From Augochlora pura (lineage: Eukaryota; Arthropoda; Insecta; Hymenoptera; Halictidae): 64,000 nucleotides of DNA. Below the pieces are notes generated by a model. It was not told where the DNA came from. It was given only the letters and a program-made list of their open reading frames with translations, and made no database searches. The stretch is taken from assembly GCF_028453695.1 (NCBI RefSeq), contig NC_135774.1, positions 8,866,001 through 8,930,000 of the forward strand. Reading direction: 5' to 3'. Position numbers and translations under genes: made by a program. Of the stretch, positions 11,772 through 24,099 are shown piece by piece (within the stretch, counting starts at the first letter, position 1; every line of letters begins with the position of its first letter).

Positions 11772-12290
11772 ACTCCCGCGCAACTCGGTCTTTTTCTTCG
11801 TTGGAAATGCACGACTAGAGGAAAAAATAAAAAAAGAAAATAAATCTTTCCGCCCCCCTCCCCACCCCGCCACCGGGCCGCGTTTCCCACCTTCCCGCGC
11901 GCTTTTCCTTTCCACGGGCATTCCTCTGGCTCCTAACGTTTCCGGTGGCCATAACGAAATTCTCGCCGCGTTTTGCGCTTATATTGCCGCGAGTATGAAT
12001 GCTAAATTTATCCTGGATACGTGTTGGCCTTTTTTTCAGGGTTATTCGCGCCGGCTACGCGCCCCGCCTAACAGTTCCGGAATCTTATTTACGTTTTCGT
12101 CGCGATGATTGGATCACCTTATGGCACCGGTGCGGCGCGCGTGCGGCGAAGGGCGCCGGAACAAATTAGTTGGTTCCGGATCGTTTTTCAAAATTGCGGG
12201 CACGCTGAAAGAATTATTTCTGCGGACATCGGGAACGGCGTCGCGTTTAGAACTGGGAAAGTTAACTAACAGACCGCCGATTTTTATGCA
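11160..12290. other. CpG-rich island with CT tract, no gene called
   Basis: GC-rich block with purine/pyrimidine tracts. Frames across it (for example 11161-11598 minus) translate to Arg-Glu, Pro and Ser low complexity from the simple repeats. A good acceptor (CCTTTTTTTCAG at about 12040, plus) has no donor partner in an open frame. Confidence 0.35.
11683..11770. repeat. (CT)n microsatellite
   Basis: Nearly continuous CT dinucleotides with a few interruptions. A shorter CT tract lies at about 11546-11566. Confidence 0.95.
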
Positions 12291-12299
12291 AAATTGTGA

Positions 12300-13020
12300 T
12301 GTTCAACAGGGATTACAGAAGAATTGTTTATTTATTTTAACAACTTCTCTATTGATTAAAAATAATATAATAGTATCTTGAGATTGTTTTAATGCATCTA
12401 TTGTTTTTTAGTTACTTGTCATTTCTATAAATGCATCAAATCTGCAATCTATTAATATAACCTCCATTTCTGGCAATAAGTATTTAATAAATTATGTTGA
12501 ACCTTTATGCGACTCGTTGCTGGCATATCGGTAACAACAATCACCTATATTTTCTTCCATATGCTTTGTTTACAGCCTTTCTTATTCATTAATCTACATT
12601 CAGCAAAAAGTTCTTCAACCTTGCAAAAAGTTCTTCCTTATCGATTAATAATAGTTTTGCTAATTCCGTATTTTGTTTTCACTTTTTACATTACAATTGT
12701 ATATAAATGTTTTCAATGTCATTTTTAATGTCAATTTAAAAAATCTCCTAGGTACTTAAAATTTAATATTGTCATATCTAGCATTATTTATTTATCTTGA
12801 ACGAAATATGATAGACAAGAAAATATATGTGAATACCAAAGAAAGTCTAATAAATAAAAACGCCACAGAAATACATCGATTGTTTATACAATTTACAATG
12901 ACTGCTCTTTGGCGCTTTTGTCAATAACCTATCTTGTCAATATCATAAATATTAATACTTTTTATATAATTTCGCAACTTCATTGTCACACAATATTACA
13001 GAGAAAACAATTAGTAAATG
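12300..13020. other. AT-rich, no gene seen
   Basis: The short plus frame at 12507-12728 is AT-driven and hydrophobic, without splice context. Confidence 0.5.
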
Positions 13021-13026
13021 CATCCT

Positions 13027-13290
13027 GATGAATCACAATTAATTGATTTAAAAATCCATCAGCAAAATTGGAGAAAAGTACTTTAAAGACAAATAAAAGA
13101 AGGATCTTTTCAACGTTAAAAAACAATTCAAGTCAAGGTTATGTATGCTATGTATCAGGTATATGTATGCTGATGAATCGCAATTAATCTATATAAAAAT
13201 CCATTAGCAAAATTGAGAAAAAAGTATTTTAAAGACAGATAAAAGAGGGATCTTTTCAACATTAAAAAACAATTCATTTAGTCCAGTTTG
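13027..13290. repeat. 145-bp direct tandem duplication
   Basis: GATGAATC(A/G)CAATTAAT...AAAAATCCAT...GGATCTTTTCAAC, then a TTAAAAAACAATTCA tail, occurs from 13027 and from 13172 with about 85-90% similarity by eye. Confidence 0.85.
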
Positions 13291-13375
13291 GAAGAAGTTG
13301 TTCGTGAGACTGGTTGGAGCAATTCATCGATTAAACGATCGCGAAACAGTTTTTCCGTGAATTTTGCCATTATTG

Positions 13376-13990
13376 GTTGGCTCCGGCCGGACTAGCGCCG
13401 GCCGGCTGGCTCGAAACTGACAATGCCACTGCAAATCGCTTTCCCATTTATTTTTCGAGGTTACATCGAAAATCGAACGACAGGGAAGCAACGCCGAGGA
13501 ACGAGCGTCCCGGACGATCCTTTCTTACCTTCCGTCGTTTCTTTCCCTTCGTACCCGATTACACACCTAAAACACAATCCCTTCTCGAGCCGAGAAGCTC
13601 CGTCCAAGAATTCTCTTCTCTTGGACGTTTGGCGCCCGTTACTTCGATATTTAGGGACCGCCGGTACAGAGACGCGTGTTTCCACCACCAGGACGCGACG
13701 TCGCGTTCGACTTCTGAACAATGTGTCGCATTTCCGGTTCGCTCTCTCGTTATCTTTTACACGGGGATTCCTGAACAATGGAGTATTGAAAAGTTGTTCT
13801 TGGCTACGTTCTTTCACTGGATAACGATTTCGCCGGGAAAACTCTTGAACGAACGCTTGTCTTTGAACTGTTTCTTTTTTGCATCGTTTCGAAGGAGTGG
13901 AGAATGTTTGTTCTTTGGCTCGCTTAATGTTACATCGTTGTCTTTTTGTGAGAAATTTAGTGCTCATTCGTCATCGATTTGTTAGAAGTG
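13376..13990. other. Gene-free GC island with overlapping long frames
   Basis: Frames of 202 residues (plus, 13377-13985, beginning with TTG) and 168 residues (minus, 13461-13967) overlap completely. Neither resembles a known family; their compositions follow base content. A minus-strand donor AAG|GTAAGA lies at about 13528, but no convincing partner acceptor was found. Confidence 0.3.
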
Positions 13991-14329
13991 CGAATCAGAG
14001 ATGCGATTATTGATTATCGATATTGTTATGGGAATAAAATGGCTGATCATATGGTTTTATTAAAGTTAAGTTATAGGTATGAATATGTACATGTGTATAA
14101 TTTATAATTAACGTAAAACGCATTTTGATAAAGCTATATCAGCTTCTTTATTGGTCTCAACTATACCTTATCGATATTATTGATAGCATATTAGTATCGA
14201 TATTTATCGATAGTCACACCCCTAGCAGAAATTAGTTCAAATTTGTATTATATTTTGTTATTTACATTATATTTTATGTTATTCATTTTATATTTATGTT
14301 ATTTATTATTTTATGTTTTTATATTATTT

Positions 14330-14429
14330 NNNNNNNNNNNNNNNNNNNNNNNNNNNNNNNNNNNNNNNNNNNNNNNNNNNNNNNNNNNNNNNNNNNNNNN
14401 NNNNNNNNNNNNNNNNNNNNNNNNNNNNN
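14330..14429. other. Assembly gap (100 N)
   Basis: Exactly 100 unknown bases, the conventional size for a gap of unknown length. It interrupts a nested transposon cluster, so the inner parts of that cluster are missing. Confidence 0.99.
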
Positions 14430-14459
14430 CTGACTCGTTATTATAGTGCAAGGGATTAA
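14430..14459 (-). mobile_element. TTAA MITE family A, one end only
   Basis: The reverse complement of the family A left end (CACTATAATAACGAGTC form), stopping at TTAA 14456-14459. The rest lies in the gap. It interrupts a mariner reading frame, so it inserted into the mariner remnant. Confidence 0.65.
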
Positions 14460-14598
14460 ATGATTATGTATCGTTGTTATGAGAATGTTAGTAGCATCAA
14501 CTATCTCGCGCACACTATATCGCTGATTTTCATCAAGCATATTTTCGAGGTTATACAACATAGCGCGTGGCACCGAAAGAACTTACGGGCTACTCTAA
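14460..14598 (-). pseudogene. mariner transposase remnant (N-terminal HTH part)
   Basis: A minus-strand frame from about 14573 encodes a short stretch with the mariner second helix-turn-helix pattern (MLDENQRYSVREI, then TTIHNHL). A mariner-type terminal repeat, TTAGAGTAGCCCGTAAG read from 14598 inward, sits only about 25 bp before it, flanked by TA. The frame is cut at HNHL by the MITE end. The same terminus-to-coding junction is seen in the copy at 50741-50908, so both descend from an already deleted element. No catalytic DDD part is present. Confidence 0.65.
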
Positions 14599-14636
14599 TA
14601 TATAATTGTAAAGGAAATGGTACGGCAACGGGTTAA
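14599..14636 (+). mobile_element. TTAA MITE family A, right end
   Basis: AATGGTACGGCAACGGG followed by TTAA at 14633-14636 is the right end of family A. Its left part is missing or lies in the gap. The mariner remnant appears to be inserted in it, making a three-level nest. Confidence 0.55.
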
Positions 14637-14639
14637 ACG

Positions 14640-15405
14640 CCTCGGAAGACAGTGGGATACAAATTTTCACGGCGTGCATCGGCACTGATATGCTAATCGA
14701 ACGATAAGCTCGGCCAAAAAAGAAACTGTATTTCACGTCCGTCTTGCAGCGTCTGGTTCACGTCCGAGCGGCTTTCCAGTCGTTGTCGTTGTGATGAACG
14801 GGAGGGGTATGGTCTCGGCTCGGTTGTACAGCGTGTTCCCTTTAAATATACCGTGACGAGGGACGCCGGGGCCAAAAGATGGCAGGGTTAAAAGCGTTTG
14901 GCAAGTCGAACAATCCTGAAACGTCGCGCGCCGACTCTTCCGGCTTTCCCTTCCCCTTCGCCCGCCTGCCGCCCTCGCCGCGGCAAGAGACGACTGACAT
15001 TCGCCATCGCCGACGGGGAGAGCACCCTTTCTGGTATTACAGTGTAATATAGCCCCCCCCGTTCCCCCGTTCCCCGTTCCCCGCTGAGAACGCAGCAGGA
15101 CGTAATAGCGTTCCTCGACTATTACTTATACCACCCCCCCCCCCTACGACCGCCGTTCCTCGCGAATAAGGTTCCCTCTTTCGTCATCCTTCCCGCCGCT
15201 TTTCGTCTTCCGTCCATCTTCGCCGTTGGCTCGCAGTCTCTATAGTCGCCTCTCTTTGTACGTCCGCGCGTCGTTCATTGGCCTCCTATTTTTCCTTGCG
15301 GCCACTGTTCCTCGATGGGAACCCTCCTGGATTTCTATTTATTTATTCTTTTATGGGAATGAGTCGTTGATGCTAGAAACACGCCGAGCTTCGACCGCGT
15401 CCAGT
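14640..15405. other. Gene-free CpG-rich island
   Basis: High GC with C-runs at about 15053-15060 and 15135-15145. Chance frames only (14693-14875 minus, 15226-15414 plus). No splice-supported exon. Confidence 0.4.
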
Positions 15406-15408
15406 GTA

Positions 15409-16384
15409 CAGTGACTACAAGAAGTATTCGGACACTGGTATAACTTCGACATCTGCGTCATATATTTAGATAAATATGCATTTTAGGCACGGCTGGATTT
15501 TGCGCAAATAAAGTTTTTCATAACTAAATTACCATTTTTCTTACTGTATATTTTTTCCGTATAGCTATATATAGCAATAATTACATATATTCTTCAATTA
15601 GTGTAATGTACATACATACTTTACTTTAATCGTTTACTTTAATAATTAATAAAAGAATTGAATAAAGCACGAAACATTCACCGAAGCCACTATAGTGGCG
15701 CATCGTGCTCAAGAGGTTACGAGAAAAGAATGTTTGTACGGCATATTGAAGTAGAGTATATAAATATATAGTATATAGAGTATAAGACGTTACTTATATA
15801 ATTGAAAAAGATATAGCATCAGATTTTCTAGCTTTGTAAATGTTCGGACGATTTTTAAAGCTAAGTTTAAAAGTTATAAAAGTAATTTCTTTTTTAATTT
15901 TTATTGCTAGTTTTACACCTTTAACAATGTTCTTTAAAACGTCTAAAATTTCATAAATTATTTGTTATTTACGATTAATGTTGTTTTCCATCTCTATCGT
16001 ACAGAATTTTATGATTTGTTTATAGTATGTATTTTTTTGTTGCACCTGTATGACCGAATTCACATTATACATATAAGATACTTGTAAATGTAATTTGTTA
16101 GACAATGATTAAGACACTATACAGACCCTGTGTAAGACACTTGTCAATATAATTTGTTATCTTAATTTCCTATTGTGTACGAATAAATTTTTAAAAGTAG
16201 ATTCCATTTTTGTTTGATTTTTCTCATATTGTGTCAATATTAACGCGTAAATGAGCCAAAAATGTATTCTAATTTTACAAATATACTGCAAAATATTTTT
16301 TCTTCCCAATGTATATTTATTTAAATATATATCGTAGAAGTCATCAAAATTATACTAGTGTCCAAATACTTTTGGGAGTCACTG
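15409..16384. mobile_element. Non-autonomous Tc1-like element (MITE), 976 bp
   Basis: Ends are inverted: CAGTGACTACAAGAAGTATT on the left and, read inward, CAGTGACTCCCAAAAGTATT on the right. Each continues with GGACACT and is flanked by TA. The CAGTG start and the AAGTATTTGGACA phrase are typical of Tc1-family ends. The interior is AT-rich and has no transposase frame. Confidence 0.8.
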
Positions 16385-16386
16385 TA

Positions 16387-16920
16387 AATTATTTTACAAC
16401 AATGAAAAGAATAGCTTTATTTGAACCGCTTACAATTTTTTATTATAATACAGTAAGCGACTTGAATTTTTTCTAGACGATAGAAGCATAATTTTGCAAT
16501 ATAAATAAAAATTCATATTTCTCAATTATTATATCTGAGCCTGTACATAGGCACAGAGTGAAGTTTTCGAAATTAAATGAACAACTTTCTCTTTATAAAT
16601 AAAAAGATATATTTATTTTATTGTACCTAAGAAGATATTCAATTTCAAGAAGAAAAGTAAAATAGATGTAATAAATATCATTGAAACACACCTTATTTGC
16701 ATTTTTATTATCACTTTTGAAAAATGCTAAAGTAACTTAAGAAAAATAAAAATATGTTACAAAGAGCACCATTCTTTACTTTATTTATATCGTTATCATA
16801 TCTTTCCAAAAGCTCTACAATTATTTAAGAAAGACAATAACATATAAAAGGTAAGAATTATTTGAGAAAAACGCAATACAAAAATACAATATCGTATCAA
16901 GCGACAATTCGTTCCGAAAA
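16387..16920. other. AT-rich, no gene seen
   Basis: No open frame or recognisable repeat. Confidence 0.5.
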
Positions 16921-17610
16921 GTATTTCATTTCCAGATCACGCAGTTATCTTGTAAGAAATTTGTAAAAGCGGCCCATTTCTGCGTGATTCGACGAGAAAA
17001 ATAACTACCCTTAATTTTCGGGATCAGGATTTCGAACGGTGTGACAGTCGGTGGGTCCTTCCGTTGCTTTTTCTCCCTTCCTCGAACGGTACACACCTTC
17101 CTCGGTTCTTTTCCCTCGGCTGGATATCGTTCTACCTCGTTTCCCTGTTCCACGCTCTGTCTAGATACCGTGCGCCGTTTAATTTCCGCCCTCTAAGCTC
17201 CGCGATACGGGGGCGTAGCTCGCAAAAACGCGCGAAAGTGCGCGCGGTAAACGATAATGGGCGAATGTATCTTATAATACTGCGCGGCGGCGGGCTGAAC
17301 GAACGCTGAGTTTTGTCACTCACACGCGTTACCACCCCTATCCCCGTTCGGCTTTCCGTTCGGCCCGGCGCGTCCTCGCGTGTAATCGTTCCGCCAACTA
17401 GATACCGTAATTGCACCTTCGTTTCGCCAGAATTATTATGCGACGAGTAATTAAAGCCTTAATCCACCGACGCCCGGAGCCGATTCGATGAAAAACGAGA
17501 ACTTAAAGGCCGCCGGCGAATTATGTTGCCGAGCCTCTGACCCGGCGATAATCATCGGTCTTGATAACATTCGTTATTTCGCCGTTCTTATAGAATTTTA
17601 ACCCTAAAGC
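16921..17610. other. Gene-free GC island
   Basis: CpG-rich. The overlapping frames at 16926-17153, 17064-17309 and 17132-17416 are unremarkable. A minus-strand GTGAGT follows an open stretch at about 17324, but there is no partner exon. Confidence 0.35.
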
Positions 17611-18420
17611 ATCGAACCGATTCGGGCTGACTTTAAAAATTAAAAGCGTTAATATTAACATATATATAACATAGTTTTCCTGATTCATGATATTTTTATT
17701 TGAAATGATTCATTGCATAGTTACAAATATAAAAAATTTGATAACATATAAACAATAATAATAATTTTTAGCAGTGCCTCAGAGCCACCATTCGAGTGCA
17801 AAGAATTAATATTCAGAACTCTGCATTAAATTGTATATTATTCTTTATAAAAAGTCATTGAACAATCGTTTTACATAATATAACAAGAGAAATAGTGGAA
17901 CTTAAGCTTTTCATAGTAATAACAAATACATTTACCCTGTCTTTAAAATTATGATACAAAAAAACGATAAATAAAATAATAAACGATTCTAGATATACTC
18001 AGTAATATTTTTAAAAGAATGGTCCACTATTTAAGTTTCAGAAAAGGAATTAATATTCTTTTTTATTTCCATTTCTTGCAATTATCTTCGACAATTTTAA
18101 CATTGCCAAAACATCCGCATTCCCACTATAAAAATTTCTATTAAACCTCAAAACGTTTAGAACAAAGTGAGACGCGTAAGACAGTCGAAGATTACATTGT
18201 CCACGTTCAAGAAAAATAACACGCGCCGCGATCCCGTCACCGGCAACTGTACATCTCCCTAAAGAAAGAAAATAATAGGAGACAAAGTGACTCGAGCAGT
18301 ACCATATTTCCTTGGGACGCTCTAATATTAGAAGATCCTCGTGCAACTGCGTATACCTCTTGGCATGTACCTTGCTCCTCCCCGTACGTGTAAGGAAACT
18401 CGCGCGCGCGGCGGCTCCCG
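17611..18420. other. AT-rich, no gene seen
   Basis: The minus frame 18050-18346 (98 residues) has no recognisable family and no clear splice sites. Confidence 0.45.
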
Positions 18421-18422
18421 GT

Positions 18423-18665
18423 TTAACACGTCGAGTGCCGCGTCACCCAAATATGGGTGACACTAATTTCTGACCAATCTTGAAAATTCATTTTTATTGT
18501 AATAGATTTGAGCAAAGTGAATTCGAGTAGAATGTTTCGGATGCGAAAGAGTACTATTGCAACCCCCTATGATAAATGTTAATGTTCTAGTTTCGCTTGA
18601 ATTAATTAAATTGCTTTAACCATGTCGAGATTTTAGTGGTCAATTGTCGCTACAGAACGTGTTAA
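18423..18665 (+). mobile_element. TTAA MITE, family B, 243 bp
   Basis: Flanked by TTAA at 18423-18426 and 18662-18665. Left end CACGTCGAGTGCCGCG, right end AGAACGTG. A perfect subterminal hairpin GTCACCC-AAATAT-GGGTGAC starts 22 bp inside the left end. A diverged copy lies at 46200-46400. Non-coding. Confidence 0.75.
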
Positions 18666-18765
18666 CACGTTGAGTGTCGCGTCAGTCATCGGTGACTGAC
18701 ACTGAACTCTCGGTTCAGGCCGCGTCAGTCGCCGGTGACTGACAGTGTAAAGTATGATATAAAAC
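18662..18765 (+). mobile_element. Truncated TTAA MITE, family B, sharing its TTAA
   Basis: Starts at the TTAA that ends the previous element, with CACGTTGAGTGTCGCGTCAG. It has two successive hairpins of the GTCAGTC...GACTGAC type, the second a duplicate. No right end was recognised, so the boundary is approximate. Confidence 0.5.
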
Positions 18766-18769
18766 TAAA

Positions 18770-19690
18770 AAATTAACATTGTTTCGAGTTGTTACCTAAA
18801 ATTTATTTAAAACCCTCTTAATTTTTATTCAATACTGGATTCTATTAGTGATGTGTTTTTTCAAAAAATTTTAATTTAACGCATCGAGTAAATTCCAATT
18901 TGCAAGTAGCGCGCTTCGTTACAATGTTAAAAGAAATTTAATCGGTGGCAAACCGGGTGAGAATTCGGTGGCTCGTAAAACGGCGGGCAATCGTAATAAT
19001 TAAACGTTCCGTGGCGCGAGAAGAAGTTCTCGCCGCGGAATCAGTGCTACACCTGATATAAGTTTTAATAGAAGCACGCGCAGCGACGATGTAATAATTA
19101 CTTAACTACTCGGTTAGGGGTGGGAAGTTCTTGGAGACTTCAAACTTCAAACGAGAAGGGTACACGATTACGCGGCATTACATAATTCCACGTTAGTCTT
19201 CTATTTGCGGCGTTACGCTAAACACTCCGAAGTATTAAAACTGATTTTCCCTCAGGGCTTTTCCTCTCTGTTTAAGCAATTCCGGGGGTTGCTTCAGAGA
19301 GAGGCACACCACCGGTTCCTCTAATATTTCATTGACTTTGCACGCGCGACGCCACGGAGGCCCGGGGATTAAATCGAATCGCGACAGTATTTTCGGGGGG
19401 AAACCGTATTGTGAAGTTCCGATCTGTGCTAACGACGAGGAAATTAATTATGTGCGACCGGTATGGTTCTTGTTGGGCCGCGGACTTTGGGCATTTGCTG
19501 ACAGACGTCGGCGAGTCGAATTGAAAATTGTGAAGGGATTAAATGAACTATGAAAACCATGGAAAAACTATAGAATTTATTCAGAATATTGAAGAAATAA
19601 GCGAAATTTCTGCTTATTTTTTGTTTCTCGCAAGTCATCTGTTTTTTTTTATTGAGCAATTTTAACCTCTTCATAGAATTTATTCTACAA
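18770..19690. other. No gene seen
   Basis: AT-rich to about 18.9 kb, then a GC-moderate island to 19.55 kb. Chance frames at 19332-19553 and 19444-19674. Confidence 0.4.
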
Positions 19691-19694
19691 ATCC

Positions 19695-19945
19695 AGATAT
19701 AAGGTAGGCTGAAACAAATTTTTCAGTAAAATAGATGCGTGGTTTAAAAGGGCATAGTATGTAGTGCATTTATTTTGTTATAGGTGGAGATGTTCGGAAG
19801 ATTTTTAGGTTAACTTTTTTTTAAAAGTGTAATACTATTTTTTTTATATACAAATATGGAAGAATATTGAATTCTAAGTAAAAAAGTGCTGACCTTTATT
19901 AGCTCTAAACGTAATAGTTAACGAGTAATTTGGATTTATTTATTG
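19695..19945 (+). repeat. Dispersed repeat, half-copy of the 31.4-kb fold-back
   Basis: Shares TGCGTGGTTTAAAAG, the AAATATGGAAGAATAT core and the TAGTTAACGAGTAATTT end with the left arm of the fold-back element at 31427-32060. The CAGGGTGG terminus is missing. Confidence 0.65.
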
Positions 19946-21195
19946 AATATATAATTATACTTATTGCTAAAGACAATTTTTATTTTATATAAAGATTACA
20001 GTTTATTTATTAGATTATGGTCTTCCTTTTGTGCACACTCTTTTTAGTTCTTTTATGTTTAGATTGATGATTATATTGATTTATATTAACATAATTTCCG
20101 AATTATGGTAGCATTGCTTTTTTTAACACTTATACTAAATATTTCCATACAGTTTGAGTGATATATACACTAATGATTTCTATCTATAATTATTAAGGTG
20201 CCATTACTATGAGTAGTACAATTAAAAAGCTTACATTTTTCAACGAGAAGTTATTTTTAATTATAATTTGACTACAAACACTATCTTGGGTGATTAGGCG
20301 ATTTGAAAGTGTATCTTAATAAAAGTGGTGTTTCAAATATACTCAGGATATTAGAAGAAATTGCATATATGCTATTGTATAAATATAATAAATAATATAA
20401 TTTTTACAAATCTAAATATCTATATAAATATAAATATATTTCAGCAGAGAGAATGAATTTTTCTATTTTTATTTTCTACTTCTAAATAATAATATATGAA
20501 AATTGAAATTTGCATAAAAATCAGCAATGTATTCATTACTCGCAGTAAATAATAACAATCTTCTATACATCTTGTATTTCATTTAGTAACACGTATTTAT
20601 TGTTGTCAACATTTATATGAATTCGAGATCTGTGAAATTATTTCGATTTAGGAATAATCCACTCTATCAAAAATAACTTATTTTATATTCATACAACTTT
20701 GTCTCTTAATCGTTGCAAAGTGTTTTTGTAATCAAAATTTAAACGGCTTTTAGCGCTCGAAACAGTTTTAGCAATTTTTTCGTTCAGATTTAGTAACGAA
20801 CAATTCAAAAAGTTTTTCGTTCCGGAAACACTTTCCATGTGAAACAAATCCATTGCGGTCAATATAAAAAAAATAAAACGTAGTTTTGTAACATTGGAAT
20901 ATGACACCATAATGCCAAAGAGTTAAAAACAATTCTAGGTACTGTCACTAACATTACTACTGGATAAAGGAAATACGAACGTAAAAAAAACATTAGGATG
21001 ACCACGTTATTTAATACTTTATGGGTTGAATTATTATAGCCTCGGTTACAGGCCAAAATAAATATAAAAAAAAGAATGTCCTTATTACTTACATAACTTT
21101 GACAGGAGTGGGAGATAAAAATGTTTGAAACAGTAATAAACAGCAAATATTTATATCTTCTCATGTATTATAGAATTTTCCAAAAAACAACTTGT
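19946..21195. other. AT-rich, no gene seen
   Basis: Two minus frames (20689-20910, 20859-21164) are AT-driven. No splice sites or family resemblance. Confidence 0.45.
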
Positions 21196-21199
21196 TTTG

Positions 21200-21405
21200 A
21201 AGTAGTAGTTACTAAGAAATACTTCTATTTTTTGTTAAATATTAGTTACATATAGATGTTATGTAATTAAATACAATTAGAAGTATTTCTTAATAATTAC
21301 TATTAATTATTATTAGTATTAATATTAGTATTTATAAAACTATAATTGTTTTTTTAAATTTTAGTTACATATAGATGTTATGTAACTAAATACAATCAGA
21401 TGTGC
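21200..21405. repeat. Inverted and direct repeat cluster
   Basis: An inverted pair (AGTAGTTACTAAGAAATACT at about 21202 and its near complement at about 21280-21304) is followed by a second direct copy of TTAGTTACATATAGATGTTA at about 21360. Confidence 0.7.
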
Positions 21406-21429
21406 CACTTTTCTATTATATAAGAAGAT

Positions 21430-23145
21430 AAGAATATTCATATGCTATTTACTATTGTAACACTAAACTAACCGCGGTAAAAATGATCACTTACTTATTT
21501 TTTAATTCTACAAGGTTTAGAGACTCTTTGATGAAAGATACTAGAATAAATAACAATACCTGCTCCAACAATTTAATTTATTCAAGCATTTGTCAAGAAA
21601 CAGTCTCTAAATTTTGCAGAATCGCGAAATAAGGAAACAGTAATTTTTACCGCAGTAAACTCAGTGTTAAGAATTTATTTTTGCCCAGACATGCTTCTCG
21701 AGCAGACACAAAACATAACCTCAAACACAAAGCCGTATCGAATGGGGGATATTAAAATCATTTTAAGAGTCCCTCCACGTAAAGAAAGAAGTACAACAAT
21801 AACGGGCGTTATTCAACATTTTATACGTTCAACCATTATGCCGCCAGTGTTGTGTCGTAACCTGGACCTGAAATAGATTCCCCGTCTATAGTGAAAGGAC
21901 ACGGAAGAACCTCAGACATAAAGCTACCGTACCGATCCTATTATTAACGCTAAACTACCTGACAGATTAAAATATCTAGCCTGTGATTATTTCGTTTACC
22001 AATTCTGTTTTATTGGCTTTTCTGAGTCAGTAAAACAGAACTTCTGTGATCCATGTCACGCTATAATAGAAGTTCTATGAAGTTTGAGCGACTTTTATCA
22101 TTGCAATGAAACGGCACGCATTAGTCACTTTCATTGCTCTGCTGTTTCATATAGTGTTATAAACATTTTAACAGCCGTAATTACTCCTCCCATTAGAAAG
22201 GAGAACTACAACTATAGAAATGTTATTCTCAACATTTCACGCGTGGAGAACCATTTTTGTTGAATAACACCAGTTACGAGGCCAACTTTAAAAAACAAAA
22301 GGCAGAGACCAACCCCCAAGCACGAAGCTCTATTGTCTGAATGGTGTCAAAATCGATTTAAGAGTACAATAGAACCTCGATTAACTGAACTGAAATTTCC
22401 TCTATCGTCGTCGTTTAAATTTTTAATTATTCCATGTAATAACGATGAAAGTGTAGAAGGAGGTTGATTAACACTTTGCGGTCGTATTAAGTTTATACGT
22501 TCGTGTTATACTTGGCGGAATTAATTTTCGTCGATCGAATAGTAATTAACGCATAATATGCACGATTATGGAGGAAAAACAAAATTTATTGATTCTTTAT
22601 TAAATATAATAACACGTTTTAACTTTATGTAAGAATAACAAAATAAATAAATAGCTTTGATAGCTAAAAGTAGGCACATCTATCATCGTAAACTTCTGTA
22701 TTAACAATTTACGAATAAAAAGATTTAATTAATAATTCATCAAAATCAAATTAACTATGAATTTTTAATTCGAATAAAGGAAGTTTTACTGTAATAAATT
22801 ACTCAAAATATTATTCAAAACTCCAGTACTTCCACCATCTTGTCTTTCCTCGATTTTTATTGTTTAGATTTTTAATTATTCCAGATAATAGCAATGATAT
22901 TATAAAAGGACCTCGATTGAACCTGTACTTATCATCTCATACTATTGTATTAATTATTTATAAACGAAATTAATTAATAGTAAAGAGAATAATAAAGCGA
23001 AATTGACTATTAACTTTGAATTCGAATCACCGAAGTTCTGCTATGAATTATTGCAGTATTATTAATTACACTAGTCACATTAAAAAGAAAAACTTCAACG
23101 ATGGAAATATTATTCAAACTACCAGTGTACTCGTACCACCTTGCC
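21430..23145. other. No gene seen; weak repeats
   Basis: AT-rich to moderate composition. A TTAA-CACTTTGCGGTCG phrase at 22468 resembles a family C MITE end without a partner. TTTTTAATTATTCCA contexts at about 22420 and 22868 are a degenerate direct repeat about 450 bp apart. Confidence 0.4.
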
Positions 23146-23149
23146 TTCA

Positions 23150-24075
23150 TAGTACCCGTTCGTAAGCAAATCGCGAGCGATAGTTATCCTCCGAAGAAGC
23201 GGAAAGCGAGCATAAAGCTATCGACTGAGTGATACGAAAACCGAGCCGCGGCATTATCGCTGGCCCATTCACGCCAAAGAAGCGGGGCAGGATCGCGAAA
23301 GTAATCCGACGCAGGTCCTGCAACAGCAATTATCCACGTCTGCTTTCCTTTGCAGCCGGGCTAACGGTGGGAAACGTAAACGCGGAACGTTTCGTCTCGG
23401 AGGCGGCGTGTTAAACACGAAATTTCTTTAATCTGGAGAAGTAACGCGTAAAAAGGTGGGTTCGAGGGGGGAGGGGGGGGGGGGGGTGGGTAGCACGGTG
23501 CAGAGTACGGCGCAGAGAGAAACGGAGAGACAGAGCGCGCGAGACCGAAGGATCCTTCGTTTCGCTAAGTTGGTAACAATTAGTAGTTAGTAACCCCCGA
23601 GCGACGTCGTAGCCTGGCAGCAACGATTATTGCGGGTCTGGCAATGGTACTAACGATGCGTACGCGAACTTTACATTTATCGTTATTGCGTCCCCGTCAA
23701 GTCGCCGCGCCGGCTGTTCTTCGTTTCCGCGATCGTTCCTTTTCTTCTCCGCTTCGTTTCCGGCCGCTGTCCTACTCCCACCGTCGCGTCGGTCTGACTT
23801 TTCCCGTGACCTTACCGCTTCTTCATCCTACCGTTCTTGAAGCCGGTCCTCTTATTCGACGATTTTTCCTCGACTTTTTTCCATTTCCTGCGGACTTCCT
23901 TCTTCCGATTTCATGTTTCTGGGGGAGCGGGGGAAGGGGGGGGGGGGTGGATTTCTTGTAACTGTTGGCGCAAATCGAAGGCTCCGGGTGGCCGCGAATG
24001 GCAATGTTGGGCAAAATTTGTTTGCATGTTGGCAGAGCTATGTGGAATTGCAGTCGGATTGTTCGAGTGATTTTA
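23150..24075. other. CpG-rich island with G-runs, no gene called
   Basis: Several overlapping frames but no family resemblance. A very good plus acceptor (CTTTCCTTTGCAG, ending at 23355) is followed by a short open frame that stops within 60 nt, and no donor was recognised. Long G runs at about 23466-23487 and 23936-23947 could form G-quadruplexes. Confidence 0.35.
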
Positions 24076-24099
24076 ATTGCAAACGAACTTAGTTATGTT

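Noticed and set aside
13377..13985. Longest open frames of the window (202 residues plus, 168 residues minus at 13461-13967)
   Set aside because: They overlap on opposite strands, the plus frame starts with TTG, and neither resembles a protein family or has paired splice sites. Long frames are expected in GC-rich DNA.
23356..23414. Plus-strand terminal exon after the strong acceptor at 23355
   Set aside because: The frame stops within 60 nt, no donor was recognised and no upstream exon was found.
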